Shown here: positions 36,431 through 50,500 of the stretch, in pieces
How positions within the stretch are numbered: position 1 is the first letter of the stretch
Layout of the letters: every line of letters begins with the position of its first letter
DNA from: Auanema rhodensis
Lineage: Eukaryota > Nematoda > Chromadorea > Rhabditida > Rhabditidae
Length of the DNA: 64,000 bases
NCBI GenBank assembly: GCA_964057225.1
Contig: OZ059900.1
Coordinates: 13,159,638-13,223,637, forward strand
Direction of reading: 5' to 3'
Notes under the pieces: generated by a model
What the model was told of the DNA's origin: nothing
The model's database searches: none
What the model saw: the letters and a program-made list of their open reading frames with translations, nothing else
Program-made: the position numbers and the translations under genes

Positions 36431-38417
36431 GTATGATTATATCACACTATAGATGCCAAAGCAAAACAAATTTGAATATGAACATGACGCGTCTTTTACA
36501 TTATAGTTTGACCGGATAAAGCTTTGTATAGCTTTGTACACTGATCACATATTCGGCGATAGGCTAGAACAGTTCATAAGTTTCCTGAATAGATTTGGTT
36601 CAATTACCCAAGTTAGAGGTAGTATCTCTATCTAACCAGAGAACTTCTGAGTTGGAAATACATTTTGGAAAGCACACCATGAGTGTGCAATATTGAAAAC
36701 TGTCTGTCTTAGTATGATTATATGACACTATAGATGCCAAAGCAAAACAAATTTGAATATGAACATGACGCGTCTTTTACATTATAGTTTGACCGGATAA
36801 AGCTTTGTATAGCTTTGTATAGCTTTGTACACTGATCACATATACGGCGATAGGCTAGAACAGTTTATAAGTTTCCTGAATAGATTTGGTTTAATTACCC
36901 AAGTTAGAGGTAGTATCTCAATCTAACCAGAGAACTTCTGAGTTGGAAATACATTTTGGAAAGCACACCATGAGTGTGCAATATTGAAAACTGTCTGTCT
37001 TAGTATGATTATATCACACTATAGATGCCAAAGCAAAACAAATTTGAATATGAACATGACGCGTCTTTTACATTATAGTTTGACCGGATAAAGCTTTCTA
37101 TAGCTTTGTACACTGATCACATATTCGGCGATAGGCTAGAACAGTTCATAAGTTTCCTGAATAGATTTGGTTCAATTACCCAAGTTAGAGGTAGTATCTC
37201 TATCTAACCAGAGAACTTCTGAGTTGGAAATACATTTTGGAAAGCACACCATGAGTGTGCAATATTGAAAACTGTCTGTCTTAGTATGATTATATGACAC
37301 TATAGATGCCAAAGCAAAACAAATTTGAATATGAACATGACGCGTCTTTTACATTATAGTTTGACCGGATAAAGCTTTGTATAGCTTTGTACACTGATCA
37401 CATATTCGGCGATAGGCTAGAACAGTTCATATGTTTCCTGAATAGATTTGGTTCAATTACCCAAGTTAGAGGTAGTATCTCTATCTAACCAGAGAACTTC
37501 TGAGTTGGAAATACATTTTGGAAAGCACACCATGAGTGTGCAATATTGAAAACTGTCTGTCTTAGTATGATTATATGACACTATAGATGCCAAAGCAAAA
37601 CAAATTTGAATATGAACATGACGCGTCTTTTACATTATAGTTTGACCGGATAAAGCTTTGTATAGCTTTGTATAGCTTTGTACACTGATCACATATACGG
37701 CGATAGGCTAGAACAGTTTATAAGTTTCCTGAATAGATTTGGTTTAATTACCCAAGTTAGAGGTAGTATCTCAATCTAACCAGAGAACTTCTGAGTTGGA
37801 AATACATTTTGGAAAGCACACCATGAGTGTGCAATATTGAAAACTGTCTGTCTTAGTATGATTATATCACACTATAGATGCCAAAGCAAAACAAATTTGA
37901 ATATGAACATGACGCGTCTTTTACATTATAGTTTGACCGGATAAAGCTTTGTATAGCTTTGTACACTGATCACATATTCGGCGATAGGCTAGAACAGTTC
38001 ATAAGTTTCCTGAATAGATTTGGTTCAATTACCCAAGTTAGAGGTAGTATCTCTATCTAACCAGAGAACTTCTGAGTTGGAAATACATTTTGGAAAGCAC
38101 ACCATGAGTGTGCAATATTGAAAACTGTCTGTCTTAGTATGATTATATGACACTATAGATGCCAAAGCAAAACAAATTTGAATATGAACATGACGCGTCT
38201 TTTACATTATAGTTTGACCGGATAAAGCTTTGTATAGCTTTGTACACTGATCACATATTCGGCGATAGGCTAGAACAGTTCATAAGTTTCCTGAATAGAT
38301 TTGGTTTAATTACCCAAGTTAGAGGTAGTATCTCTATCTAACCAGAGAACTTCTGAGTTGGAAATACATTTTGGAAAGCACACCATGAGTGTGCAATATT
38401 GAAAACTGTCTGTCTTA
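36431..38417 (+). repeat. 281/291 bp alternating block, first occurrence
   Basis: Lengths 281, 291, 281, 281, 291, 281, 281. The 281 bp monomers carry ATATTCGGCG, and four of the five carry the private GGTTCAATTACC (36597, 37169, 37450, 38022). Spacings of 572, 281 and 572 bp show a dimer repeat interrupted by loss of one 291 bp monomer or gain of one 281 bp monomer. A CATATGTTTCC variant at about 37429 recurs at about 41744. Confidence 0.9.
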
Positions 38418-40454
38418 GTATGATTATATGACACTATAGATGCCAAAGCAAAACAAATTTGAATATGAACATGACGCGTCTTTTACATTATAGTTTGACC
38501 GGATAAAGCTTTGTATAGCTTTGTATAGCTTTGTACACTGATCACATATACGGCGATAGGCTAGAACAGTTTATAAGTTTCCTGAATAGATTTGGTTTAA
38601 TTACCCAAGTTAGAGGTAGTATCTCAATCTAACCAGAGAACTTCTGAGTTGGAAATACATTTTGGAAAGCACACCACGAGTGTGCAATATTGAAAACTGT
38701 CTGTCTTAGTATGATTATATGACACTATAGATGCCAAAGCAAAACAAATTTGAATATGAACATGACGCGTCTTTTACATTATAGTTTGACCGGATAAAGC
38801 TTTGTATAGCTTTGTATAGCTTTGTACACTGATCACATATACGGCGATAGGCTAGAACAGTTTATAAGTTTCCTGAATAGATTTGGTTTAATTACCCAAG
38901 TTAGAGGTAGTATCTCAATCTAAGCAGAGAACTTCTGAGTTGGAAATACATTTTGGAAAGCACACCATGAGTGTGCAATATTGAAAACTGTCTGTCTTAG
39001 TATGATTATATGACACTATAGATGCCAAAGCAAAACAAATTTGAATATGAACATGACGCGTCTTTTACATTATAGTTTGACCGGATAAAGCTTTGTATAG
39101 CTTTGTATAGCTTTGTACACTGATCACATATACGGCGATAGGCTAGAACAGTTTATAAGTTTCCTGAATAGATTTGGTTTAATTACCCAAGTTAGAGGTA
39201 GTATCTCAATCTAACCAGAGAACTTCTGAGTTGGAAATACATTTTGGAAAGCACACCATGAGTGTGCAATATTGAAAACTGTCTGTCTTAATATGATTAT
39301 ATGACACTATAGATGCCAAAGCAAAACAAATTTGAATATGAACATGACGCGTCTTTTACATTATAGTTTGACCGGATAAAGCTTTGTATAGCTTTGTATA
39401 GCTTTGTACACTGATCACATATACGGCGATAGGCTAGAACAGTTTATAAGTTTCCTGAATAGATTTGGTTTAATTACCCAAGTTAGAGGTAGTATCTCAA
39501 TCTAACCAGAGAACTTCTGAGTTGGAAATACATTTTGGAAAGCACACCATGAGTGTGCAATATTGAAAACTGTCTGTCTTAATATGATTATATGACACTA
39601 TAGATGCCAAAGCAAAACAAATTTGAATATGAACATGACGCGTCTTTTACATTATAGTTTGACCGGATAAAGCTTTGTATAGCTTTGTATAGCTTTGTAC
39701 ACTGATCACATATACGGCGATAGGCTAGAACAGTTTATAAGTTTCCTGAATAGATTTGGTTTAATTACCCAAGTTAGAGGTAGTATCTCAATCTAACCAG
39801 AGAACTTCTGAGTTGGAAATACATTTTGGAAAGCACACCATGAGTGTGCAATATTGAAAACTGTCTGTCTTAATATGATTATATGACACTATAGATGCCA
39901 AAGCAAAACAAATTTGAATATGAACATGACGCGTCTTTTACATTATAGTTTGACCGGATAAAGCTTTGTATAGCTTTGTATAGCTTTGTACACTGATCAC
40001 ATATACGGCGATAGGCTAGAACAGTTTATAAGTTTCCTGAATAGATTTGGTTTAATTACCCAAGTTAGAGGTAGTATCTCAATCTAACCAGAGAACTTCT
40101 GAGTTGGAAATACATTTTGGAAAGCACACCATGAGTGTGCAATATTGAAAACTGTCTGTCTTAATATGATTATATGACACTATAGATGCCAAAGCAAAAC
40201 AAATTTGAATATGAACATGACGCGTCTTTTACATTATAGTTTGACCGGATAAAGCTTTGTATAGCTTTGTATAGCTTTGTACACTGATCACATATACGGC
40301 GATAGGCTAGAACAGTTTATAAGTTTCCTGAATAGATTTGGTTTAATTACCCAAGTTAGAGGTAGTATCTCAATCTAACCAGAGAACTTCTGAGTTGGAA
40401 ATACATTTTGGAAAGCACACCATGAGTGTGCAATATTGAAAACTGTCTGTCTTA
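38418..40454 (+). repeat. Run of seven 291 bp type C monomers
   Basis: Second copy of the C run seen at 35.3-36.4 kb, now with more monomers. It includes the CTAAGCAGAG monomer (38921) and four consecutive CTTAATATG monomers at 291 bp spacing (about 39285-40158). The four are nearly identical, suggesting recent in-place expansion. Confidence 0.9.
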
Positions 40455-43023
40455 GTATGATTATATCACACTATAGATGCCAAAGCAAAACAAATTTGAA
40501 TATGAACATGACGCGTCTTTTACATTATAGTTTGACCGGATAAAGCTTTGTATAGCTTTGTACACTGATCACATATTCGGCGATAGGCTAGAACAGTTCA
40601 TAAGTTTCCTGAATAGATTTGGTTCAATTACCCAAGTTAGAGGTAGTATCTCTATCTAACCAGAGAACTTCTGAGTTGGAAATACATTTTGGAAAGCACA
40701 CCATGAGTGTGCAATATTGAAAACTGTCTGTCTTAGTATGATTATATGACACTATAGATGCCAAAGCAAAACAAATTTGAATATGAACATGACGCGTCTT
40801 TTACATTATAGTTTGACCGGATAAAGCTTTGTATAGCTTTGTATAGCTTTGTACACTGATCACATATACGGCGATAGGCTAGAACAGTTTATAAGTTTCC
40901 TGAATAGATTTGGTTTAATTACCCAAGTTAGAGGTAGTATCTCAATCTAACCAGAGAACTTCTGAGTTGGAAATACATTTTGGAAAGCACACCATGAGTG
41001 TGCAATATTGAAAACTGTCTGTCTTAGTATGATTATATCACACTATAGATGCCAAAGCAAAACAAATTTGAATATGAACATGACGCGTCTTTTACATTAT
41101 AGTTTGACCGGATAAAGCTTTGTATAGCTTTGTACACTGATCACATATTCGGCGATAGGCTAGAACAGTTCATAAGTTTCCTGAATAGATTTGGTTCAAC
41201 TACCCAAGTTAGAGGTAGTATCTCTATCTAACCAGAGAACTTCTGAGTTGGAAATACATTTTGGAAAGCACACCATGAGTGTGCAATATTGAAAACTGTC
41301 TGTCTTAGTATGATTATATGACACTATAGATGCCAAAGCAAAACAAATTTGAATATGAACATGACGCGTCTTTTACATTATAGTTTGACCGGATAAAGCT
41401 TTGTATAGCTTTGTATAGCTTTGTACACTGATCACATATACGGCGATAGGCTAGAACAGTTTATAAGTTTCCTGAATAGATTTGGTTTAATTACCCAAGT
41501 TAGAGGTAGTATCTCAATCTAACCAGAGAACTTCTGAGTTGGAAATACATTTTGGAAAGCACACCATGAGTGTGCAATATTGAAAACTGTCTGTCTTAGT
41601 ATGATTATATCACACTATAGATGCCAAAGCAAAACAAATTTGAATATGAACATGACGCGTCTTTTACATTATAGTTTGACCGGATAAAGCTTTGTATAGC
41701 TTTGTACACTGATCACATATTCGGCGATAGGCTAGAACAGTTCATATGTTTCCTGAATAGATTTGGTTCAATTACCCAAGTTAGAGGTAGTATCTCTATC
41801 TAACCAGAGAACTTCTGAGTTGGAAATACATTTTGGAAAGCACACCATGAGTGTGCAATATTGAAAACTGTCTGTCTTAGTATGATTATATGACACTATA
41901 GATGCCAAAGCAAAACAAATTTGAATATGAACATGACGCGTCTTTTACATTATAGTTTGACCGGATAAAGCTTTGTATAGCTTTGTATAGCTTTGTACAC
42001 TGATCACATATACGGCGATAGGCTAGAACAGTTTATAAGTTTCCTGAATAGATTTGGTTTAATTACCCAAGTTAGAGGTAGTATCTCAATCTAACCAGAG
42101 AACTTCTGAGTTGGAAATACATTTTGGAAAGCACACCATGAGTGTGCAATATTGAAAACTGTCTGTCTTAGTATGATTATATCACACTATAGATGCCAAA
42201 GCAAAACAAATTTGAATATGAACATGACGCGTCTTTTACATTATAGTTTGACCGGATAAAGCTTTGTATAGCTTTGTACACTGATCACATATTCGGCGAT
42301 AGGCTAGAACAGTTCATAAGTTTCCTGAATAGATTTGGTTCAATTACCCAAGTTAGAGGTAGTATCTCTATCTAACCAGAGAACTTCTGAGTTGGAAATA
42401 CATTTTGGAAAGCACACCATGAGTGTGCAATATTGAAAACTGTCTGTCTTAGTATGATTATATGACACTATAGATGCCAAAGCAAAACAAATTTGAATAT
42501 GAACATGACGCGTCTTTTACATTATAGTTTGACCGGATAAAGCTTTGTATAGCTTTGTACACTGATCACATATTCGGCGATAGGCTAGAACAGTTCATAA
42601 GTTTCCTGAATAGATTTGGTTTAATTACCCAAGTTAGAGGTAGTATCTCTATCTAACCAGAGAACTTCTGAGTTGGAAATACATTTTGGAAAGCACACCA
42701 TGAGTGTGCAATATTGAAAACTGTCTGTCTTAGTATGATTATATGACACTATAGATGCCAAAGCAAAACAAATTTGAATATGAACATGACGCGTCTTTTA
42801 CATTATAGTTTGACCGGATAAAGCTTTGTATAGCTTCGTATAGCTTTGTACACTGATCACATATACGGCGATAGGCTAGAACAGTTTATAAGTTTCCTGA
42901 ATAGATTTGGTTTAATTACCCAAGTTAGAGGTAGTATCTCAATCTAACCAGAGAACTTCTGAGTTGGAAATACATTTTGGAAAGCACACCATGAGTGTGC
43001 AATATTGAAAACTGTCTGTCTTA
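40455..43023 (+). repeat. 572 bp dimer higher-order repeat
   Basis: Three clean 281+291 bp dimers (40455-42170), then 281, 281 and 291 bp. The GGTTCA variant recurs at 40621, 41193, 41765 and 42337, each 572 bp apart. The 281 bp member carries TATATCACAC, ATATTCGGCG and TTCATAAG; the 291 bp member carries TATATGACAC, ATATACGGCG and TTTATAAG. The two members are therefore stable, distinct subtypes. One copy has CAACTACCC (about 41197). Confidence 0.93.
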
Positions 43024-43896
43024 GTATGATTATATAACACTACAGATGCTAAAGCAAAATGAATTTGAATATGAACATGACGCGTCTTTTACATTATAGT
43101 TTGACCGGATAAAGCTTTGTATAGCTTTGTATAGCTTTGTACACTGATCACATATACGGCGATAGGCTAGAACAGTTTATAAGTTTCCTGAATAGATTTG
43201 GTTTAATTACCCAAGTTAGAGGTAGTATCTCTATCTAACCAGAGAACTTCTGAGTTGGAAATACATTTTGGAAAGCACACCATGAGTGTGCAATATTGAA
43301 AACTGTCTGTCTTAGTATGATTATATAACACTACAGATGCTAAAGCAAAATGAATTTGAATATGAACATGACGCGTCTTTTACATTATAGTTTGACCGGA
43401 TAAAGCTTTGTATAGCTTTGTATAGCTTTGTACACTGATCACATATACGGCGATAGGCTAGAACAGTTCATAAGTTTCCTGAATAGATTTGGTTTAATTA
43501 CCCAAGTTAGAGGTAGTATCTCTATCTAACCAGAGAACTTCTGAGTTGGAAATACATTTTGGAAAGCACACCATGAGTGTGCAATATTGAAAACTGTCTG
43601 TCTTAGTATGATTATATAACACTACAGATGCTAAAGCAAAATGAATTTGAATATGAACATGACGCGTCTTTTACATTATAGTTTGGCAGGATAAACCTTT
43701 GTATAGCTTTGTATAGCTTTGTACACTGATCACATATACGGCGATAGGCTAGAACAGTTTATAAGTTTCCTGAATAGATTTGGTTTAATTACCCAAGTTA
43801 GAGGTAGTATCTCAATCTAACCAGAGAACTTCTGAGTTGGAAATACATTTTGGAAAGCACACCATGAGTGTGCAATATTGAAAACTGTCTGTCTTA
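43024..43896 (+). repeat. Three B-headed 291 bp monomers with C-like tails
   Basis: CACTACAGATGCTAAAGC heads are combined with CATGAGTGTGC tails and TATCTCTATC, unlike the B run at 27.5-30.7 kb, which has CACGAG. The third monomer introduces the GTTTGGCAGGATAAACC middle (about 43681), which recurs through the right third of the array. Confidence 0.83.
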
Positions 43897-46800
43897 GTAT
43901 GATTATATAACACTACAGATGCTAAAGCAAAATGAATTTGAATATGAACATGACGCGTCTTTTACATTATAGTTTGACCGGATAAAGCTTTGTATAGCTT
44001 TGTATAGCTTTGTACACTGATCACATATACGGCGATAGGCTAGAACAGTTCATAAGTTTCCTGAATAGATTTGGTTTAATTACCCAAGTTAGAGGTAGTA
44101 TCTCTATCTAACCAGAGAACTTCTGAGTTGGAAATACATTTTGGAAAGCACACCATGAGTGTGCAATATTGAAAACTGTCTGTCTTAGTATGATTATATG
44201 ACACTATAGATGCCAAAGCAAAACAAATTTGAATATGAACATGACGCGTCTTTTACATTATAGTTTGACCGGATAAAGCTTTGCATAGTTTTGTACACTG
44301 ATCACATATACGGCGATAGGCTAGAACAGTTCATAAGTTTCCTGAATAGATTTGGTTTAATTACCCAAGTTAGAGGTAGTATCTCTATCTAACCAGAGAA
44401 CTTCTGAGTTGGAAATACATTTTGGAAAGCACACCATGAGTGTGCAATATTGAAAACTGTCTGTCTTAGTATGATTATATAACACTACAGATGCTAAAGC
44501 AAAATGAATTTGAATATGAACATGACGCGTCTTTTACATTATAGTTTGACCGGATAAAGCTTTGTATAGCTTTGTATAGCTTTGTACACTGATCACATAT
44601 ACGGCGATAGGCTAGAACAGTTCATAAGTTTCCTGAATAGATTTGGTTTAATTACCCAAGTTAGAGGTAGTATCTCTATCTAACCAGAGAACTTCTGAGT
44701 TGGAAATACATTTTGGAAAGCACACCATGAGTGTGCAATATTGAAAACTGTCTGTCTTAGTATGATTATATGACACTATAGATGCCAAAGCAAAACAAAT
44801 TTGAATATGAACATGACGCGTCTTTTACATTATAGTTTGACCGGATAAAGCTTTGTATAGCTTTGTACACTGATCACATATTCGGCGATAGGCTAGAACA
44901 GTTCATAAGTTTCCTGAATAGATTTGGTTTAATTACCCAAGTTAGAGGTAGTATCTCTATCTAACCAGAGAACTTCTGAGTTGGAAATACATTTTGGAAA
45001 GCACACCATGAGTGTGCAATATTGAAAACTGTCTGTCTTAGTATGATTATATGACACTATAGATGCCAAAGCAAAACAAATTTGAATATGAACATGACGC
45101 GTCTTTTACATTATAGTTTGACCGGATAAAGCTTTGTATAGCTTTGTACACTGATCACATATTCGGCGATAGGCTAGAACAGTTCATAAGTTTCCTGAAT
45201 AGATTTGGTTTAATTACCCAAGTTAGAGGTAGTATCTCTATCTAACCAGAGAACTTCTGAGTTGGAAATACATTTTGGAAAGCACACCATGAGTGTGCAA
45301 TATTGAAAACTGTCTGTCTTAGTATGATTATATGACACTATAGATGCCAAAGCAAAACAAATTTGAATATGAACATGACGCGTCTTTTACATTATAGTTT
45401 GACCGGATAAAGCTTTGTATAGCTTTGTACACTGATCACATATTCGGCGATAGGCTAGAACAGTTCATAAGTTTCCTGAATAGATTTGGTTTAATTACCC
45501 AAGTTAGAGGTAGTATCTCAATCTAACCAGAGAACTTCTGAGTTGGAAATACATTTTGGAAAGCACACCATGAGTGTGCAATATTGAAAACTGTCGGTCT
45601 TAATATGATTATATGACACTATAGATGCCAAAGCAAAACAAATTTGAATATGAACATGACGCGTCTTTTACATTATAGTTTCACCGGATAAAGCTTTGTA
45701 TAGTTTTGTATAGCTTTGTACACTGATCACATATACGGCGATAGGCTAGAACAGTTCATAAGTTTCCTGAATAGATTTGGTTTAATTACCCAAGTTAGAG
45801 GTAGTATCTCAATCTAACCAGAGAACTTCTGAGTTGGAAATACATTTTGGAAAGCACACCATGAGTGTGCATCATTGAAAACTGTCTGTCTTAGTATGAT
45901 TATATGACACTATAGATGATTAAGCAATATGAATTTGATCATGAACATGACGCGTCTTTTACATTATAGTTTGGCAGGATAAACCTTTGTATAGCTTTGT
46001 ACACTGATCACATATACGGCGATAGGCTAGAACAGTTTATAAGTTTCCTGAATAGATTTGGTTTAATTACCCAAGTTAGAGGTAGTATCTCAATCTAACC
46101 AGAGAACTTCTGAGTTGGAAATACATTTTGGAAAGCACACCATGAGTGTGCAATATTGAAAACTGTCTGTCTTAGTATGATTATATCACACTATAGATGC
46201 CAAAGCAAAACAAATTTGAATATGAACATGACGCGTCTTTTACATTATAGTTTGACCGGATAAAGCTTTGTATAGCTTTGTACACTGATCACATATTCGG
46301 CGATAGGCTAGAACAGTTCATAAGTTTCCTGAATAGATTTGGTTCAATTACCCAAGTTAGAGGTAGTATCTCTATCTAACCAGAGAACTTCTGAGTTGGA
46401 AATACATTTTGGAAAGCACACCATGAGTGTGCAATATTGAAAACTGTCTGTCTTAGTATGATTATATGACACTATAGATGCCAAAGCAAAACAAATTTGA
46501 ATATGAACATGACGCGTCTTTTACATTATAGTTTGACCGGATAAAGCTTTGTATAGCTTTGTACACTGATCACATATTCGGCGATAGGCTAGAACAGTTC
46601 ATAAGTTTCCTGAATAGATTTGGTTTAATTACCCAAGTTAGAGGTAGTATCTCTATCTAACCAGAGAACTTCTGAGTTGGAAACACATTTTGGAAAGCAC
46701 ACCATGAGTGTGCAATATTGAAAACTGTCTGTCTTAGTATGATTATATGACACTATAGATGCCAAAGCAAAACAAATTTGAATATGAACATGACGCGTCT

Positions 46801-47599
46801 TTTACATTATAGTTTCACCGGATAAAGCTTTGTATAGTTTTGTATAGCTTTGTACACTGATCACATATACGGCGATAGGCTAGAACAGTTCATAAGTTTC
46901 CTGAATAGATTTGGTTTAATTACCCAAGTTAGAGGTAGTATCTCTATCTAACCAGAGAACTTCTGAGTTGGAAATACATTTTGGAAAGCACACCATGAGT
47001 GTGCATCATTGAAAACTGTCTGTCTTAGTATGATTATATGACACAATAGATGATTAAGCAATATGAATTTGATCATGAACATGACGCGTCTTTTACATTA
47101 TAGTTTGGCAGGATAAACCTTTGTATAGCTTTGTATAGCTTTGTACACTGATCACATATACGGCGATAGGCTAGAACAGTTCATAAGTTTCCTGAATAGA
47201 TTTGGTTTGATTACCCAAGTTAGAGGTAGTATCTCTATCTAACCAGAGAACTTCTGAGTTGGAAAAACATTTTGGAAAGCACACCATGAGTGTGCAATAT
47301 TGAAAACTGTCTGTCTTAGTATGATTATATGACACTATAGATGCCAAAGCAAAACAAATTTGAATATGAACATGACGCGTCTTTTACATTATAGTTTGAC
47401 CGGATAAAGCTTTGTATAGCTTTGTACACTGATCACATATTCGGCGATAGGCTAGAACAGTTCATAAGTTTCCTGAATAGATTTGGTTTAATTACCCAAG
47501 TTAGAGGTAGTATCTCTATCTAACCAGAGAACTTCTGAGTTGGAAATACATTTTGGAAAGCACACCATGAGTGTGCAATATTGAAAACTGTCTGTCTTA
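43897..47599 (+). repeat. Early copy of the right-hand super-repeat, rearranged
   Basis: The monomer order from 43897 to about 46.0 kb matches 49908 to about 52.0 kb at offset 6,011 bp. Shared markers are GCATAG (44283/50294), CTGTCGGTCTTAA (45592/51603), TTTCACCGG (about 45680/51691), GTGCATCATTG (about 45868/51879) and GTTTGGCAGG. A second TTTCACCGG-GTGCATCATTG-GTTTGGCAGG set follows 1,134 bp later (about 46.8-47.3 kb), a partial tandem copy. One GGCAGG monomer here is 281 bp while its counterparts are 291 bp. Confidence 0.87.
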
Positions 47600-50500
47600 G
47601 TATGATTATATGACACTATAGATGCCAAAGCAAAACAAATTTGAATATGAACATGACGCGTCTTTTACATTATAGTTTGACCGGATAAAGCTTTGTATAG
47701 CTTCGTATAGCTTTGTACACTGATCACATATACGGCGATAGGCTAGAACAGTTTATAAGTTTCCTGAATAGATTTGGTTTAATTACCCAAGTTAGAGGTA
47801 GTATCTCAATCTAACCAGAGAACTTCTGAGTTGGAAATACATTTTGGAAAGCACACCATGAGTGTGCAATATTGAAAACTGTCTGTCTTAATATGATTAT
47901 ATGACACTATAGATGCCAAAGCAAAACAAATTTGAATATGAACATGACGCGTCTTTTACATTATAGTTTCACCGGATAAAGCTTTGTATAGTTTTGTATA
48001 GCTTTGTACACTGATCACATATACGGCGATAGGCTAGAACAGTTCATAAGTTTCCTGAATAGATTTGGTTTAATTACCCAAGTTAGAGGTAGTATCTCAA
48101 TCTAACCAGAGAACTTCTGAGTTCGAAATACATTTTGGAAAGCACACCATGAGTGTGCAATATTGAAAACTGTATGTCTTAGTATGATTATATGACACTA
48201 TAGATGATTAAGCAATATGAATTTGATCATGAACATGACGCGTCTTTTACATTATAGTTTGGCAGGATAAACCTTTGTATAGCTTTGTATAGCTTTGTAC
48301 ACTGATCACATATACGGCGATAGGCTAGAACAGTTTATAAGTTTCCTGAATAGATTTGGTTTAATTACCCAAGTTAGAGGTAGTATCTCAATCTAACCAG
48401 AGAACTTCTGAGTTGGAAATACATTTTGGAAAGCACACCATGAGTGTGCAATATTGAAAACTGTCTGTCTTAGTATGATTATATAACACTACAGATGCTA
48501 AAGCAAAATGAATTTGAATATGAACATGACGCGTCTTTTACATTATAGTTTGACCGGATAAAGCTTTGTATAGCTTTGTATAGCTTTGTACACTGATCAC
48601 ATATACGGCGATAGGCTAGAACAGTTCATAAGTTTCCTGAATAGATTTGGTTTAATTACCCAAGTTAGAGGTAGTATCTCTATCTAACCAGAGAACTTCT
48701 GAGTTGGAAATACATTTTGGAAAGCACACCATGAGTGTGCAATATTGAAAACTGTCTGTCTTAGTATGATTATATAACACTACAGATGTTAAAGCAAAAT
48801 GAATTTGAATATGAACATGACGCGTCTTTTACATTATAGTTTGACCGGATAAAGCTTTGTATAGCTTTGTACACTGATCACATATACGGCGATAGGCTAG
48901 AACAGTTTATAAGTTTCCTGAATAGATTTGGTTTAATTACCCAAGTTAGAGGTAGTATCTCAATCTAACCAGAGAACTTCTGAGTTGGAAATACATTTTG
49001 GAAAGCACACCATGAGTGTGCAATATTGAAAACTGTCTGTCTTAGTATGATTATATGACACTATAGATGCCAAAGCAAAACAAATTTGAATATGAACATG
49101 ACGCGTCTTTTACATTATAGTTTGACCGGATAAAGCTTTGTATAGCTTTGTACACTGATCACATATTCGGCGATAGGCTAGAACAGTTCATAAGTTTCCT
49201 GAATAGATTTGGTTTAATTACCCAAGTTAGAGGTAGTATCTCTATCTAACCAGAGAACTTCTGAGTTGGAAATACATTTTGGAAAGCACACCATGAGTGT
49301 GCAATATTGAAAACTGTCTGTCTTAGTATGATTATATGACACTATAGATGCCAAAGCAAAACAAATTTGAATATGAACATGACGCGTCTTTTACATTATA
49401 GTTTGACCGGATAAAGCTTTGTATAGCTTCGTATAGCTTTGTACACTGATCACATATACGGCGATAGGCTAGAACAGTTTATAAGTTTCCTGAATAGATT
49501 TGGTTTAATTACCCAAGTTAGAGGTAGTATCTCAATCTAACCAGAGAACTTCTGAGTTGGAAATACATTTTGGAAAGCACACCATGAGTGTGCAATATTG
49601 AAAACTGTCTGTCTTAATATGATTATATGACACTATAGATGCCAAAGCAAAACAAATTTGAATATGAACATGACGCGTCTTTTACATTATAGTTTCACCG
49701 GATAAAGCTTTGTATAGTTTTGTATAGCTTTGTACACTGATCACATATACGGCGATAGGCTAGAACAGTTCATAAGTTTCCTGAATAGATTTGGTTTAAT
49801 TACCCAAGTTAGAGGTAGTATCTCAATCTAACCAGAGAACTTCTGAGTTGGAAATACATTTTGGAAAGCACACCATGAGTGTGCAATATTGAAAACTGTC
49901 TGTCTTAGTATGATTATATAACACTACAGATGCTAAAGCAAAATGAATTTGAATATGAACATGACGCGTCTTTTACATTATAGTTTTACCGGATAAAGCT
50001 TTGTATAGCTTTGTATAGCTTTGTACACTGATCACATATACGGCGATAGGCTAGAACAGTTCATAAGTTTCCTGAATAGATTTGGTTTAATTACCCAAGT
50101 TAGAGGTAGTATCTCTATCTAACCAGAGAACTTCTGAGTTGGAAATACATTTTGGAAAGCACACCATGAGTGTGCAATATTGAAAACTGTCTGTCTTAGT
50201 ATGATTATATGACACTATAGATGCCAAAGCAAAACAAATTTGAATATGAACATGACGCGTCTTTTACATTATAGTTTGACCGGATAAAGCTTTGCATAGC
50301 TTTGTACACTGATCACATATACGGCGATAGGCTAGAACAGTTCATAAGTTTCCTGAATAGATTTGGTTTAATTACCCAAGTTAGAGGTAGTATCTCTATC
50401 TAACCAGAGAACTTCTGAGTTGGAAATACATTTTGGAAAGCACACCATGAGTGTGCAATATTGAAAACTGTCTGTCTTAGTATGATTATATAACACTACA

